NCBI RefSeq assembly: GCF_000224145.3 | Contig: NC_020174.2 | Span: 6,059,106-6,123,105, forward strand | Source of the DNA: Ciona intestinalis | Lineage: Eukaryota; Chordata; Ascidiacea; Phlebobranchia; Cionidae | Direction of reading: 5' to 3' | DNA length: 64,000 bases | Shown here: positions 1-14,000 of the stretch, in pieces | How positions within the stretch are numbered: position 1 is the stretch's first letter | Layout of the letters: each line of letters begins with the position of its first letter | The notes under the pieces: generated by a model | The model's input: only the letters and a program-made list of their open reading frames with translations | Database searches by the model: none | What the model was told of the DNA's origin: nothing | Position numbers and translations under genes: made by a program

Positions 1-126
1 AATTTGCCTGAAACAACAGTAGCAATGCAGAAGACCAACTCCACAGATAATCTGCACCTTTTCCCAATTAAACAGATCACAGATATTTGTCATAGATGTT
101 ATTTGCGAACACATAGTTAAATAAGA

Positions 127-1301
127 TCACGTGAGAGAATCTTCATTTCTTAAATACTCCCCAACATCAGCTTGGTGGAAAGCTATTATAGTCATCGGGT
201 CGGATTTACGACACTCGGCTGTGGATTTTGCTGCCACCCCGAAACCCTGCGTAAAAACAACATTAAATATTCAAGCTTATGGGGAAAGCATAGTGAATGG
301 TTGATAATTAATATACAACTAATTATTGGTGTTCCATTTCATACACCTTTGCTTCAACCCAGTGGTCATAAAACAACCTATTCATGACCACGGCACTGGG
401 TTGGAGCAATTGAAGTTATTGTCTTGCTCAAGGACACATTTGCTGACAAAGATAGCAGCGGTAAGCCTTGAACCCATTATCTCTGGATTAGAGGGACGTG
501 TGGAACCAACAGTACCACAGCCCCAGCATGACGGCAAATAAATGTAAAGAACTTACAAGTGGCACATCTGCCATAGAATAAACAACAACCCCTTGATATT
601 TTGGTGTGTTGTCCGTTATTCTTCCAAGGCCAGCCTTCATAATATGATTGCCGTATAAGAAAGTCTGTTCTGCACTTGGTTTAACCCACACTTTGTACTG
701 AAAATAAAAGTTATGTGAGTTACGATGGTAGAATTGTGAAATAAACATAAAGGCTCTAGAATTAACATAGCATGAGTTGTTAAATTTTAGAACACTATTT
801 GAACTAGTTATTTTCTATAGTGGAAAAACCTAAAGTTTTTGTTCCATGCATTTTCTTTTAATCTTAACAGAGGGCCACCATGCAATTCTTTGTACCAGCA
901 TGTTAACCAAACTACAGTCGCTTTAAAACCTGAATACCTTTGAATATGGAGCTAAATAATCCAGGGCTGTAACGTGAAGCCGAAATTTCCTGGTTTTCGT
1001 GAACTTGCCGAAACAAACACCCAAGCTGATGAGATTTTCTCGACAAACATTCGTTGCTTTTAACATAATATCTTCCGCAACGTAATATACTCGCTCTTTA
1101 TGAAGTCGGAAACAATAGACTCCGTCTGGTCGGTCAATTAGATCTTTGATGCCTTCGCCGATGCTGAAAATATACGGTTTTATAAAAGTTGGAAACTTAA
1201 AGCTGGCAAAACGTGTAAACAAATGAAATAGTGGAACTAACTCACTATTTTGCTAGTTTCTCAAACATAATCTTCGTTTCTTCGTCTGTTAAAGGCCGCA
1301 T
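127..1301 (-). CDS. NIP7: 60S ribosome biogenesis factor NIP7, complete, 4 exons
   Basis: Spliced model, complement of join(127..246, 557..697, 938..1163, 1246..1301), 180 residues plus stop, the same length as vertebrate NIP7. All junctions are GT-AG with matching phase. The protein starts MRPLTDEE and contains the family blocks [31 protein letters not shown] and [12 protein letters not shown], and ends [14 protein letters not shown]7 is a nucleolar/nuclear protein needed for pre-rRNA processing and 60S subunit assembly. It has an N-terminal alpha/beta domain and a C-terminal PUA RNA-binding domain (here from about residue 95). The start ATG at 1301 gives the exact conserved N-terminus. Nothing looks broken, so it should be a functional housekeeping gene. 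Family and length are established knowledge; the exon structure is read directly. Confidence 0.97.
385..520 (-). repeat. tRNA-derived SINE fragment in NIP7 intron 3
   Basis: Read on the minus strand, the segment carries a tRNA-like B box (GGTTCAAGGCTTAC region near 460-475) and the phrases for 'cttgagcaagac' and 'ccaacccagtg' that recur in other copies (5612-5780, 11385-11500, 23398-23530). It is a short, degenerate, non-coding copy. Confidence 0.5.
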
Positions 1302-2272
1302 TGTCTTGAACTTTATATCCAAGGTGCTTTAGATTGAATGAAACTTGAAAAATACGCACTGTATATGCTGTAATATTGTATATTTATTTTACAATTGAAA
1401 ATTTACAATTGAAGGGAATTTCCGGAGAACACGTGAATTCTATTCCAGAATTAAAAAATAGAAATGCAATACAAGCTAAGTTTTTTCACCCCAAAAGTTA
1501 AATGTCACGTTTGGCCAGAGTTTATATACGGACTCTACGTTTAAAAATTTTTCAGCAGAATAAACAATATAGTTAATTGTTTAAAAACAGCTTGACGCAA
1601 GAATATAATTTTAAGCATAGTTATAATTTGTTTAATATTTTCACCTTTGTAAAATTAATATTGGAAGAGCTGTAATGTTTTACTACAGCACTCGATTTGA
1701 AGGTTAATATTTAACGTTATCTAGACTAGAGTAGACCGTAAGAGCGTTTGGAAATCATTTAAAATATTGTGTTATATAACTGCACCGAAAAGCAAACAGC
1801 TCTTACATAATACATGAAGTTATGTAACACTGTTATATAAAACGTCATGTGTCGTTAGTTTGAGCCGTGAAGAACCTACTGGATGATATTCGATGTAACC
1901 ATACACAGTTTCTAACCGGATGCTCTGTATTTCTTATTTTATTGCAAAACTTGACTAAATCGCGGCATCACGTAATTTTAAAATACAACGGAATCACTGG
2001 TACCTACCTTGACAAAGTTGCTAGGTAACACTTTCCATTCGAATTTACAATTGGTAAGTGAGAGAGAGCTTTCTAATATAAAAGCTGAAATTCGTCAAGT
2101 ATATTTTGAGTTAATTCATGCTTTGATTATAAGGAATTGCTACACACAGAAAGTTACAAGGTTGTATTGTTTTTTAAAATTATTTTTATTGCCATATTTG
2201 TGTTTTTTAGACGCTCGTTAGTTAGCTTGTAAATGCGCCCAGTCTGCCGTGTATAACTTCAACTGTTGAACA
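1302..2272. promoter_or_regulatory. Shared upstream region of NIP7 and the TLC-domain gene
   Basis: The interval of about 970 bp separates two divergent start codons, so it should hold both promoters. It is AT-rich with no TATA box that I would defend. At 2200-2210 there is a pyrimidine-rich acceptor (gtgttttttag) just before the 5' leader of the TLC gene. It could be a cis-splice acceptor for an untranslated first exon or a spliced-leader trans-splice site, which is common in ascidians. The sequence alone does not distinguish them. Confidence 0.45.
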
Positions 2273-3055
2273 ATGCTTAGCAATGATGTATATAGTGTCA
2301 CACTGGATGCAACCAAAGTTATTGCGTTTGCCGTTTTGTTCAAAGTCTTTAGCATTTTGTTGGTCGCATATGGACCAGTCCCGTCCAATACTATAGCAAT
2401 CGGAAAGCAGTTCCGCTGGTACAACATCACAGTTTCTCTCCTACACTCAACTATAACAAGCCTTGGTGCTTTGTACTGCTTTTATCTCGATCCAGACCTA
2501 ACATCTGACATCAGTAGACGTTTCACCCCAGCTGCCCATCTTATCTCCTGCCTCTCAACTGGATACTTTGTCTACGATTTTACAGAAGCAATAAAACGCA
2601 AGAAAATCTCGTCAACTTGGGAAATTATAATCCACCACACCGTTGTTATAATCTGCTTCGGAATTGCAGTTTTCTCGCATCAATACGTCAGTTATGTGAT
2701 CGTCGCTCTTCTATGCGAAATCAACTCAGTATTCCTGCATGCCCGGCAACTTTTAAATCTCTCTGGCGTATCGCCCTGCTCAGGGGTGTACCGCTTTAAT
2801 GGGATACTAAATATCTCAACTTATGTCTTGTTTCGCATCTGTACTCTCGCCTGGATGACGCGTTGGATCGTCCTACATAGATCCTCCATCCCCCAGCCCT
2901 TCCAGACAGCTGGTATCCTTGGGATGATGGTAATGACGGTCATCAACGTCATTCTATTTGCTCGCCTCCTCTTCAAAGACTATGTGAGCTCCGGTGTCAC
3001 AAGCAAGCCCCAACATAGTTTAAACAATAATGTTGTAAAGGGAAAAAACACATAA
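2273..3055 (+). CDS. TLC-domain multipass membrane protein (TLCD1/2-like)
   Basis: One intronless 260-residue frame starts at ATG 2273. It has a hydrophobic segment at residues 16-35, then a TLC domain at about 45-240 with five or six further membrane spans. Recognisable TLC features are the WYNITVSLLHS entry segment (compare W-RN-VS-HS in TLCD1/2), the STWEIIIHHTVV segment with two adjacent histidines, the ALLCEINSVFLHAR segment and FRICTLAWMTR. The C-terminus is a short polar tail. TLCD1/2 proteins of the plasma membrane limit incorporation of polyunsaturated chains into phospholipids in animals. Assigning this member to TLCD1/2 rather than another TLC subfamily rests on those motifs by eye. 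It is intact and lies head-to-head with NIP7. Confidence 0.85.
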   Translation: MLSNDVYSVTLDATKVIAFAVLFKVFSILLVAYGPVPSNTIAIGKQFRWYNITVSLLHSTITSLGALYCFYLDPDLTSDISRRFTPAAHLISCLSTGYFVYDFTEAIKRKKISSTWEIIIHHTVVIICFGIAVFSHQYVSYVIVALLCEINSVFLHARQLLNLSGVSPCSGVYRFNGILNISTYVLFRICTLAWMTRWIVLHRSSIPQPFQTAGILGMMVMTVINVILFARLLFKDYVSSGVTSKPQHSLNNNVVKGKNT

Positions 3056-5033
3056 ATATTTCCTTAACCACACTATTAAATAATTAACAATCCTGATTAC
3101 ACTTCACATGCAATTACTAAGTTGTTTCTAATTCTGTGTACAGTCTTGCTTTTCACTCCCGCTTTTTGTTTTAATACCAATAGCAACAAGCATGTATTAT
3201 TATTCTTACAAACTTATTGTTTAGTTTTAACCAAAGCTTGACTCCTACTGTATAAGTTGTATTAATATCAAGATTGTAGCAATCTCATTTCTTGCAAAAC
3301 TTTTATATTTTAAAAGTACACCCGTCCGATAATAGAACACAATACTCGTTTAAAATCAAGTAGCCGTAATCTCATGCCAACCACGTGTCTTCTCGTTACC
3401 ATTACCCTATGCATACATTTTCAATTATTTCCCTTGGAGGTGTATTACACAAATTTGTGCAGTGTTCTCGGAGACAAACCTGGTTATTTGGATCGTTTTA
3501 TCATGTACCTTTATCGGTGTAAATGGCCCAGTGTTTTTAGGCACATGTTTGGATGTTGTAACCAGTTTATCTATGCATTTTGGTCCTTTCATATGTTGCA
3601 GTGTGTAGTGTAGGGTGGGTGGTAGGCGTATAGATTATCCTTTTTAGATTACGAGGTATTACTCAATAAATCAGACCTCAATCTGACTATAGACGTACTC
3701 TACTTAAAGTTATATATTTCCACTTAAAACTAAAGCCTATGGATATGGCTAAAACAATTCAAAAAGTAACTGCTTTTTTTAAAATGATATATCTATTTAT
3801 AATTCTTTAACCAAAAACATATAATCTAATGAAAGATATATCGTAGCAAAAAATGGAAATGCTATAGTTTAACTTGTGAAACATACTTTATTAACTGTAT
3901 TATCTAGCGTCTACTATTTCATTTCAACTGTATTACACCTACTTCTAATACCCAATATGACAGGTTCATACCAGTATGTAAAGGTAACTGCGTATTATAT
4001 TTACAACTTAAGCAAATTAAAGAACAATTGTAAACTCTTGGAATGCTATTTTATTCAGCCACTTGTTTGCCTTTACTTCAACTTAAGATTTTTATACATT
4101 GCATGCTTTAACCCAGTGAGTGAATTACTTAAATGTGTATTATCATTGTTTCATTTCAGGACTTAAAGTAATAATGTCATTTTTTGGTTTGTTTGCTTTT
4201 TTTTGTTTAAAAGAGTTTCATTTTACCTGTGTGTTGTTATTGTACTTGCCCTACTAAATTGTTTACTCATTCAAAAAAACATTTCGAAATCAAAAATGTC
4301 TCAATTTCATTAAAGCGTTTTATTTGTAAAATTGCCATCATTTTTCTCCTTAATTAAAAGACTATTATTGTAAGAGTTATTAATACATAGTACCATTATA
4401 CAAGCTTCTTACACATTTTACTAACAAACTTTTTGTATACAGTCTTTATAACTTGTGTTAATGGCTTGTGTTAGTTTATATTGCATATTGTAAACAGTAA
4501 TACTGATCCTCTACTGAACATTACAGATTCTTGTTAGTTGCATTAGGTAGAAGGAGTGCCAAACCTCAAGTGACATAACCCCGAAGGTATGTACGTGTTT
4601 CCTAGTAAGCATACGCATGGGATGAAATGGCATGGCTGTCTTAGCCTTTAATGCAATGTTGTTTTCATAATACATATCTTCTTTCACAATTTAATTAGTT
4701 AAAAATAATTACATGTCTGCTTACACAACAAACATTGTTTAAAATGTTGCATTAAATTAAAATATTGCTTTAAATTAGCATGTACCGAAATATCACAATA
4801 AGGTTGTTTAACATTTACTTTTAAATGCCGTGCATATTTAATGTGTGGAAAGTAAGCATATAGTTGTATCAAAGTCTGAAACTGCATATTTGGTTCTTTG
4901 TTGTTTCATAATTCTTACATTATTCATATTAATAACCATGCGATACACTCTATTTCAGTTCTCTGGCAGTGACTAATAGTGTTCTAATTCCTTGTAACTA
5001 TAGACGGAAATTTATACGAGCTAACACACAATT
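3056..5033. other. Gene-free AT-rich interval
   Basis: The 3' UTR of the TLC gene presumably lies here; an AATAAA occurs near 3665. The short open frames show no recognisable protein features or splice structure. A strong pyrimidine-rich acceptor (ctctatttcag, ending about 4958) precedes the 5' leader of the next gene and could be a leader-intron or trans-splice acceptor. Confidence 0.5.
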
Positions 5034-8000
5034 ATGGCAAAGAGAAAAGAAGTTATCTTACAGGTACATAAGTAATATTACATATATTTTTTACTTTTTT
5101 GTAAGTTTTGTTCTGATTTTTCTTTTACTTAAATCAAAATTTGCCCTTAATTATTATTGTTACTTTAATTAACATAAATTTATATATTACTTTGTTTTGA
5201 AAATGAAAACAGTTTTCTTGTATATTATTTTCTTTTTACCGATTAAATATATTTTTAGGAAACATTAAATACGCAGGAAGCATGGGAAGTAGCCATGAAC
5301 AGTGGTAAACTATACGGTAGGTTACGCGCTGTCATTATTTCTAGGAAACATTACGTCATTCATTATGACTTAATGCACAGATAGTCAGTTGCTCTTTCTA
5401 ATTTATATAGAAACAAAGGCATGGACTTTGTAACTGTAAGCCATCTATTCTGTTAACATATTATCCAATCATATTTCATTTAGCCCAATTTGTTTCTTAA
5501 CATTGAATACTGTTAAAAGCAAAAGCAATTTAATTGTATTATGACAACATTTTCTTGGTTTAACTTTAATATCCACCTTTCTAATTTCTCCTAAACGTAT
5601 CTGAATATGTGGAGTCCAATACCGTGGCTCAGTGCTGATTAATATACTTGCATTGTAACCAAAGGATACCGGGTTCAATGCTCGACACTGATACTGATTA
5701 TGTCCTTAAGCAACACACTTTATCAAAATTGTTCCAACCCAGTGGTGACTAATGGCTTGTAACACAAAGATGTTGTCAGGATAATGGGCCAACTCTGGTT
5801 TATATTCAAGGTCCTATGTAACCATGTTGTGTCCGGCTGTAGGACCTCACAAATCCACAGTAGAAAAGAATCTCAATATATTAGAATATTATTCTGATAA
5901 CATCGTGGTGTTACAATTAGTGACCACTTGGTTGGAACAATTTCTGCAAAGTGTGTTGCCCAACGACCTTTAGTATCGGTGTCGAGCATCGAAACTGGTG
6001 TCATTTGGTTTAGTACAAGTACATTACTATGTAATATATATATATATATATGTTTGTTCTCTAGTTGTGGATGCCCATCAGAAATGGTGTGGACCTTGCA
6101 CCGCAATAGTGGGTATGCTGAAAAGAATAAAGAATGAACTGGGAGATGACCTTTTGCGATTTGCAACGGTGTGTATAACTTCATGTGGTATTGTTGTACT
6201 GATGCGTCAAATGCATTATCACATACATATGCATTACAGGCACAAGTTGATGTCATTGATACTTTAGAACAATACCGAGGAAAATGTGAACCAAACTTTC
6301 TGTTTTATGGGGTAAGGATTTTATTTCCTAATTAAACCTAAAATAAAGTTACACTTGTAAGGACTGTAATTATAAGCATAAGTTTGGTTTATTTACAACT
6401 GGTAAGTTCTTTTACTTCCATCACTTTATGTATTTCAAAACAATGTTTCTCAATTAAAATTAGAGTATGTTACACTTGTTTTAAAAGCCACTAAAATCTG
6501 TATGTTTCACTGAATCTTGAAGATTGTCGTGTTGTTTGTTTTACATCAAAACTGTATTTGTGGTTTCATTTGTTTTGAATAATAAATGCCACGTACAGTT
6601 GTTATGTGATAGAAAACAACAATTTGCATAATAATGGCTGGAAATGACAGTTGCAGGCATTACACATACAATTGTCAACACATTACATATTTATTTTGTT
6701 TATAGTAACATGTTCAATACCTGATGTTGTCAATTAGATACAAATGCATAAATATTACATAATCTTTACACAGTTGATATACAGTTGAACGATTCTTGTG
6801 TAAAGAAATACAGTAAGGATGTGGTGCTACGAAATTGTAACAAACCAAACTCAAGCCCAACCAATTGTAAAATAAAAAGGATATTTATTTCACCTAGATG
6901 GCATCGTTAGTCCCTTATTTTAATACAATCCGTTCCGTTTTCAAAGCACCAGATCCTAATAAATAAACATAATAATAACTTTATTTGTCTCTTTGATTAC
7001 GGTAGCGAAGATTTAAAAATATTCTACCTGAAAAGACAGGATATAGCGACAGAACAACAGCTGTTAAAACCTGCTTACAATTAATAAAAACATATTTACA
7101 TTTATTTGGAAGAAAATAAGCGTGGTCGCTACACCTAGAAAACTTGATCAAATGTTTTAAACTTGTTCTAATACAATAGGGCGGTGAATTGGTGGCCGCT
7201 GTACGAGGGTGCAATGCTCCTCTTGTTCAAGAAACTATACAAGAAACTCTCAAGAATGAACACAAAATATTAAGTGGGGAGATGGAACGCAAAGTGGTAA
7301 GGCTTGTTTAGGATTTGATTCGGTTTTCTAGTTGTTTTGAAATCTGTAAAATGGAACTTATTTTGGACAGGTTAATTTGTAATGGTCAGTTTAAAACAAA
7401 CATGACAAGCCATATCTGTATAATACTATTTTCATCTTAAACGTTTTGGTTTAAAAAATAAAACCAAATTCAGTGATGTCAGAAGCTAAAATTATACATC
7501 TTAACTGTCATGTTTGCATTGAAACTGACCAGAAAATCCTTGTTTCATCCACCTTTCATCCACCAATAAACATATTACCATATTGTGATTAGTTTTTTAC
7601 TGGATTTTTGTTGAATCATCCAGTTATAATAACAAATATTTCTTTCCATAGTTCAGGGATGTGTATAGTGACACACCTGACCAGGAGGAGGAAGAGGAAG
7701 ATGAGGAGGAGGAAGAGGGAGGAGTGGGTAGGAGAATTTACTGTTTGATAGAAAAATTACAACATTAATGTGAAAATATTTGTAAACGTTTGGGCTTAAT
7801 ATTATAAGGGGTTATTTCGTGATAATTTGGTCCATTTAAAGAAAATATTTTATATATTTAGTGCAAAGTTTTGAAAATATAAACATACCCCATTTAACAT
7901 CCTGATATGAAAGGAAACTAACAAACTAACTAGTAACTATTTTCAGCTTCATCCTTTTCTTACTTTGTACACAAAATGACGCCGTTTGGCTAAACAATAA

Positions 8001-11000
8001 TCTTAGGTGCCACATCCCTAGTTTGACCCTAACATTCATGAATGCCTGGCATACATGGAAAGTTTAACCGACTCATACCTTCCTACTTTGCATAGTATCC
8101 AAGCAGATCACTGTGGCACTTATCAAACCTGATGTCGTACAGAATGGACAAGTGGATGAGATTTTACAAAAGGTACATCTTACATCTGATCTCTCGATTA
8201 AACAGTATTATTAGCTATCCCATTAAGACTTTGGACTTTAAGTGCCAAGTTCTAAATTGCAAACACAGTGGTTTTGTTGTGTCCTGTTTTATTGTTTTGG
8301 ATGCTTTGTAGAAAGTATTAGGCTTAAATACACCATTTCATTCAAATTTTGTTTAGAATGAATAAATAAGTTACATTGCCAAGTTATGAATCCTTAAAAC
8401 TTGATTTCTTTCCTTAGATATCAGAAGCAGGGATTGAGGTGCTTGCTGATGAGGAGAGGATGCTCACTGTAGAGGAGGCCAGAGACTTCTACAAAAACAA
8501 AGAGGAAGAGGCAAGTATTTTTAGTGTATCACATGGATGTGTTCTTAACCATTATTTAAACAATCAAAAACAAAGACGTTTTAAACTAGCATCATTTTTT
8601 TCTTTAAAAACATCACTATTTTCGTAAAATCAAGTTACATTTAACACCAAAACCATAATGTCATTGTTTTTCAGGAATATTTCGACCAGTTGATTGATTA
8701 CGTAACAAGTGGTCCATGTCGGGTACTCGTTCTCACTAAGGGTGAATCTGGGGAAGGGGTCGTGACCTTATGGCGGGATATCATTGGTCCGTTTGATGCG
8801 GCAGTTGCTAAAGAGGAAAATCCTGACAGGTGAAGCTTAATGTGCATGGATGACTAGATAAGTGTATATAGCTTTATGTTAAGTACGTTTTAATGGGATC
8901 ATAATAGGTTTTACTGCTGTTAAGCTGCTGTTTTAATAATCTGTCTGTATTGAATATATATTGTTGAAAACATCTGCTTTGAATTTGTTTTTTTTTAATA
9001 TCACACTGTTAACGTCAACCCTTTTCACATACCAGCCCCACATAATAAATGCAGAAACCCCAAAAGCTTGTATATGACCATGATGATACAGAGGGTAATA
9101 TTTGAATAAGCTATTGGCAAACTGCTGTAAAGACTATAACTTGTGCCTGCTTGTGAGTTACCAAGTCCTTTTTGGATTATTTTTAAGAAGGTTTTGTAAT
9201 AATATTTCATGTATGGCAGACTTAATGTGACTTAGATTACAAAACAAAAAAAACACCAGAAAACTCTTTAATATAAAATTTTTCTTACAATCTCAGCTTA
9301 CGAGCCATATACGGCACTGATGCCACAAGCAACGCACTCCACGGCTCCAGCTCCACGGAAGAGGCGGTCAGGGAGCTCGGATTTTTCTTCCCGGACTTTA
9401 AACCTCCAACATATAGATCGGCGAAGTCAGCAGCATCTCGAGCATCTGGAAGAAGAAGCAAAACACCGTCTCAAAAACCTCGGCTTCAGAGGACGCTCGC
9501 CATCATAAGACCAGATGCATTACAGGCCCATAAAGGTTTAACAATTGTGATGATTTTTGTTAAATGATATTTCACTTTCTACTGTATGTGAAAAAAACAG
9601 TAAAGCAAAGAAGGTATATGTATATCTAACAGAATACAATGATTTGGAATTTTTGTCTGTTATAATGTGTTTTGTGATATTTGATTGTCATTACAGGGTT
9701 TATTTAAATTAAAAGTAGTTAAAACAAATTTTTAAGTTTAATTTTTTTTTACTTTTACAGATTCAATACTTCAGAAGATTGATGAAGCTGGTTTCAAAAT
9801 CGCGATGCAGAAAGAGATGGTTCTCACAAGGGAACAGGCAGAGTCGTTCTACAGCGAACACAAGGACACAGATTACTTTGAACCACTAGTCAAGCAAATG
9901 ACGTGGTATGATCAAATTACTAGCATTTTACTGGCTGTAAAATTTTATTTTATTATTTAGCAGCACTAAAGGGGGGGGGGGGGTGTTTTATTGCCAATTT
10001 TGCTATTGGTGTGTTTGAGCAATTTGTTCGTGTAAAATATGGAATGTTTGCTTGTAAGTTATAATGTTTACAACTTAATACAATATGTTGGTACTGTATC
10101 ACCATATCACTATATAACTTTCTATACAAAAATAGCAAAAATAGTTTTATCTGTAGACTGGTATATGTAACCAAGAGTAACACAGTACAAGAAGTATTTT
10201 AACATGTATTTACATTTTTTTTAAGCTGCATTTTTTAAATTCTTGTTCTGTGTTATAATTGCCCTACATTACTGTTTCCTCGCGACTCTAAAAAAGCAAT
10301 GTTTGTTGTTAAAAATACAATCAAGATATCTGAATATTATAGACTAAAAGAGTCCTATCTTACCCACTGTACTATACATCAGTAATACCAACCATGCATT
10401 ACATCACCAGCGGTCCTGTCCTTGCATTGTGTCTTGCACACGATGATGCAGTCGATCATTGGAGGTCGATGCTTGGGCCTAAAGTAGTGGCGGATGCTGT
10501 GGAAGAACAACCTGACAGTTTAAGGTTAATAATCTATTCAGTAGGATTGTAGGAATAGTGCTTGTATTTTATATGGGTGAGGTCCTACAGCATGGCACAT
10601 TATGGGAAAGATCTGTACCCGAAATACTTGTTTGGCATGGAAAAAATGAAAGTACATGCACAGTTATAAATGTGGTACGTCAAAGGCAGGCATGAAGTGT
10701 ATGAAACAGGACACCTGTGTTATTACGACTATCGTTTTCCCGCTATGCGAGAATAAATAAGTTACATACGTGGTACGTCATAAGCAGGCACGGAGTGTAT
10801 GAAACAGAACAACCTTGTTATAACAACTATTATTGTCCCACTATGCAACGATAAACAAGTCACATTCAGATTCATTTAATCAATTCAGAGCTCAGTTCCG
10901 TGTTGAGGAAGCAGAAGTGAACATGTTGCATGGAAGCGACTCAGCTGAAGCCGCAGAGGAAGAATTATCCAAGATATTTCACGTGGAACAAACATTAGCT

Positions 11001-14000
11001 GTCATTAAACCGGATGCTATTGATGAGAAAGGTAAGCATTTGCTTCTATATAGTATTTCCCACTATTAGTTATAATGTATGTATCTCATTACACAGATTA
11101 CAGTAAGATTGGTTTTATGTATATACTATATTTATATATTTATTATTTTCTTTCTCAGTGTTTAAGCATACAAATTTACTATTTGCCATTTGCTATTAAA
11201 AGCAGAATTGTTGGATTATTGCTACTACATTTAAACATTTATGATCACCAGCTTAACCATGAACAAATCAAGTGCTTATAAATAACTGTCTCTCCAGTTG
11301 GCTAATTATACTAAAAAGTAAATGGGTGCAATTTATGTATTCTCGTATGACAGGGCAAATGCAGAATTTATGACATAAATAAATGTTCAAATTCCAGTTG
11401 CCTAAACTTACCATTAAGTGTCGTGTCCAAGGGATACATTAACAATAGTGGCAGTACCGAGGTTTGAACTCGGTACCCTTTGATTACTTTCATACAAATG
11501 TCTGTATTTCCACAGAACAAATCATGGGGAAACTGAAGGAAGCCGGCTTTATGATTTCGTGTCAGAAAGACATGAATCTCTCCAAGGAAATCGCCAGTGA
11601 AATTTATAAATCAAAGGTGTGGCCATTATATATATTTATATACATTAATTTAGGAAAAACTGTTAACTACAAAAAGATTTATTTTTAAAGTTTCGTTAAA
11701 TAATCAATATATAAAACTCTTTACTTTTTCCTTTATCCACAGCATGTTTTAACGACTGTTGTATTGCTTCTTAAAAATAACCTAATCTTTGCGAACGTTT
11801 CTAAAAGATAATTCAAAATTTATTTATATTAAGTTTTAATGTTTATTCCCAGGAAGGGTCCGAGTATTATGATCACCTTATAGACCACATGACCAGCGGT
11901 CCAACACTGATGATGGTCCTATCTGCTGAGAATGCAGTGGAGAAGTTACGAGATATAATGGGACCTACTGATCCAGAGGTGGCTAAGGAATCTCATCCGG
12001 AATCATTAAGGTGGGAGCAATTCTAAAATCTCCGTAATTTATAAAAACAATTCAAAGAAATGTTCAAAAAAGCTTTAAAATGAAAATTCCAAAAAATATG
12101 TGCCCGATTTATTTTACCCTGCAGATACCATACCAACAATATATATAACATTCACATTTCCCAGAGCAATGTTCGCCAAATCCATCCTTGAAAACGCCAT
12201 CCATTCACCCTCCACCAACGAGAGTGCCCAGGAAAAAATTAGAATTGTTTTCGGGGACGCTCAGTTTGATTGGGACGGTACATTACAGGAGAACAGATCA
12301 GACGGTACAGCTGCTGCTGCTGTTCGTTTCAGGACTCTGTATCTCCTCTGCATTAAATGCTTCCTCTTCATTTGCAAGCATGCTCATTCTTTCATCTTAT
12401 TTTATTTTCTTTTGGTGTCTCTAGAATGTCAGTGTACAAAGCGTCCACACTGTAAGGTTTTGTCATCCAATAGTAAGAGTCAAAAGTTTACACGCTACAT
12501 ACACTCGCGTTTTGGAGAAGCTCCTTTTCTTTACTGCATTAAACTCCCTATGTTACCGCATGCATCCAATTTATCAACACAACTCATTCTTTTGATCCCA
12601 TTTCACATTTAACCACTCCTAAACCTGACTTCACTTTGCATGGTATACAAAATACATCAGTAGTCACTACTGCTTCCTAACCCCAGGACTTCAACCTAAA
12701 TTAGTTTGGTTTGGTCACTGACTAGTGGTTTAATAGCCATTGGAGTATTATTTTTGTTGACTGCATGTTTTAAAAGTAATTTTTAAGTACCGACCCCCAA
12801 AATCACTGAGAAGGTGTGTTCTAGCCTCTGTACTAAAACTTTAATACCCTAGTTTTTATGCCCACAAGTCCACAATTAGTTAGTGGTTAGCTCATTCTGC
12901 TTGTCATTTTTTGTTTACTGTTTATTTATGATGTTATATCCTATAATGCATACATGTGTATTTACCCTTTTGTGTTCACCAGTGAATGACATGCAAGCTG
13001 AGGAAGGTGAGGTGAATGAAACATCAGGTGAACAACCAACAGATGAACAAAGTAAGTTTGTAACAGAATATGTTTCATTAAACTAAAATTTCACACCTTT
13101 TATTGCATACAAAAAATACAACAGCCACGTTTGTTATCTGGCTCTGTTTCGCAGTGGTGTTTATCCATATTATAATTTTACAACTGTCAAAAAATAATAA
13201 ATTATGTTATAATTTTACAAGTGACTACACCTCTTGGCTTTAGTTTTGTTATAAAATTTCTAACACACAAAAATATACACATTTTAATCTTCTGTTTTTT
13301 TAGGTGGGGAAACTGAGAAAACTGAAGAAGGTAAGTTTTATCTTCGCTGCAATTAAATAACCTTTGTTCCATTGAGTGCTTGCTCTAACGTATTGCTGTT
13401 CATGTGAGTTATTTAACAAGACTGACCTTGCTTTTGTTTTTTATTTGCTTGCACTAACACCTCATCGTCAACCTACATCTGCTGGTCAACCAAACTATGC
13501 TGGACATTCATGGCTGCTTGGCACTTCACCTGTCAATCATCCTTCGCCTGTCAATCAACCTCACATGTCAATCAACAGATGGGGAGCATGAGGGAGCACA
13601 AAGTGATCAACAACAGGCAGTGTCAGGTGATAGTCAGAGCAGGCCTAACAGTAGTGAAAACGATAGGCAGTCAATGGGTAGCAGGGGCTCAAAGGGTAGT
13701 AGGGGCTCCAACAGATCTGGTAATGATTCCCGAAAAGGGTCACCAAGGGTTTCAACTAATGAAGGCCATTCTCCTGATGATAATAACCACAGCGATGTGA
13801 AATCTTCTGAAAATGGTGAAGATGCTGCTGAAAGTGTTAAGGATAATGATAATAGGCCACGCAGTGTAATTGAAGTCACTGGTGACACTGTAGTTATCAA
13901 TGAAAGTGATGTCCTTGACCGAAAAACTCCCCAGCCTCAAGATCCCATACCACCAGAGCCCAAAACCCCCACACCCCCTCCCTCTAAAGCTTCACCCGTA

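Noticed and set aside
7675..7725. Glu-rich GAGGAAGAGGAAGATGAGG tract as a microsatellite
   Set aside because: It is in frame between the thioredoxin and first NDPK domains with matching splice phases, so it is coding linker.
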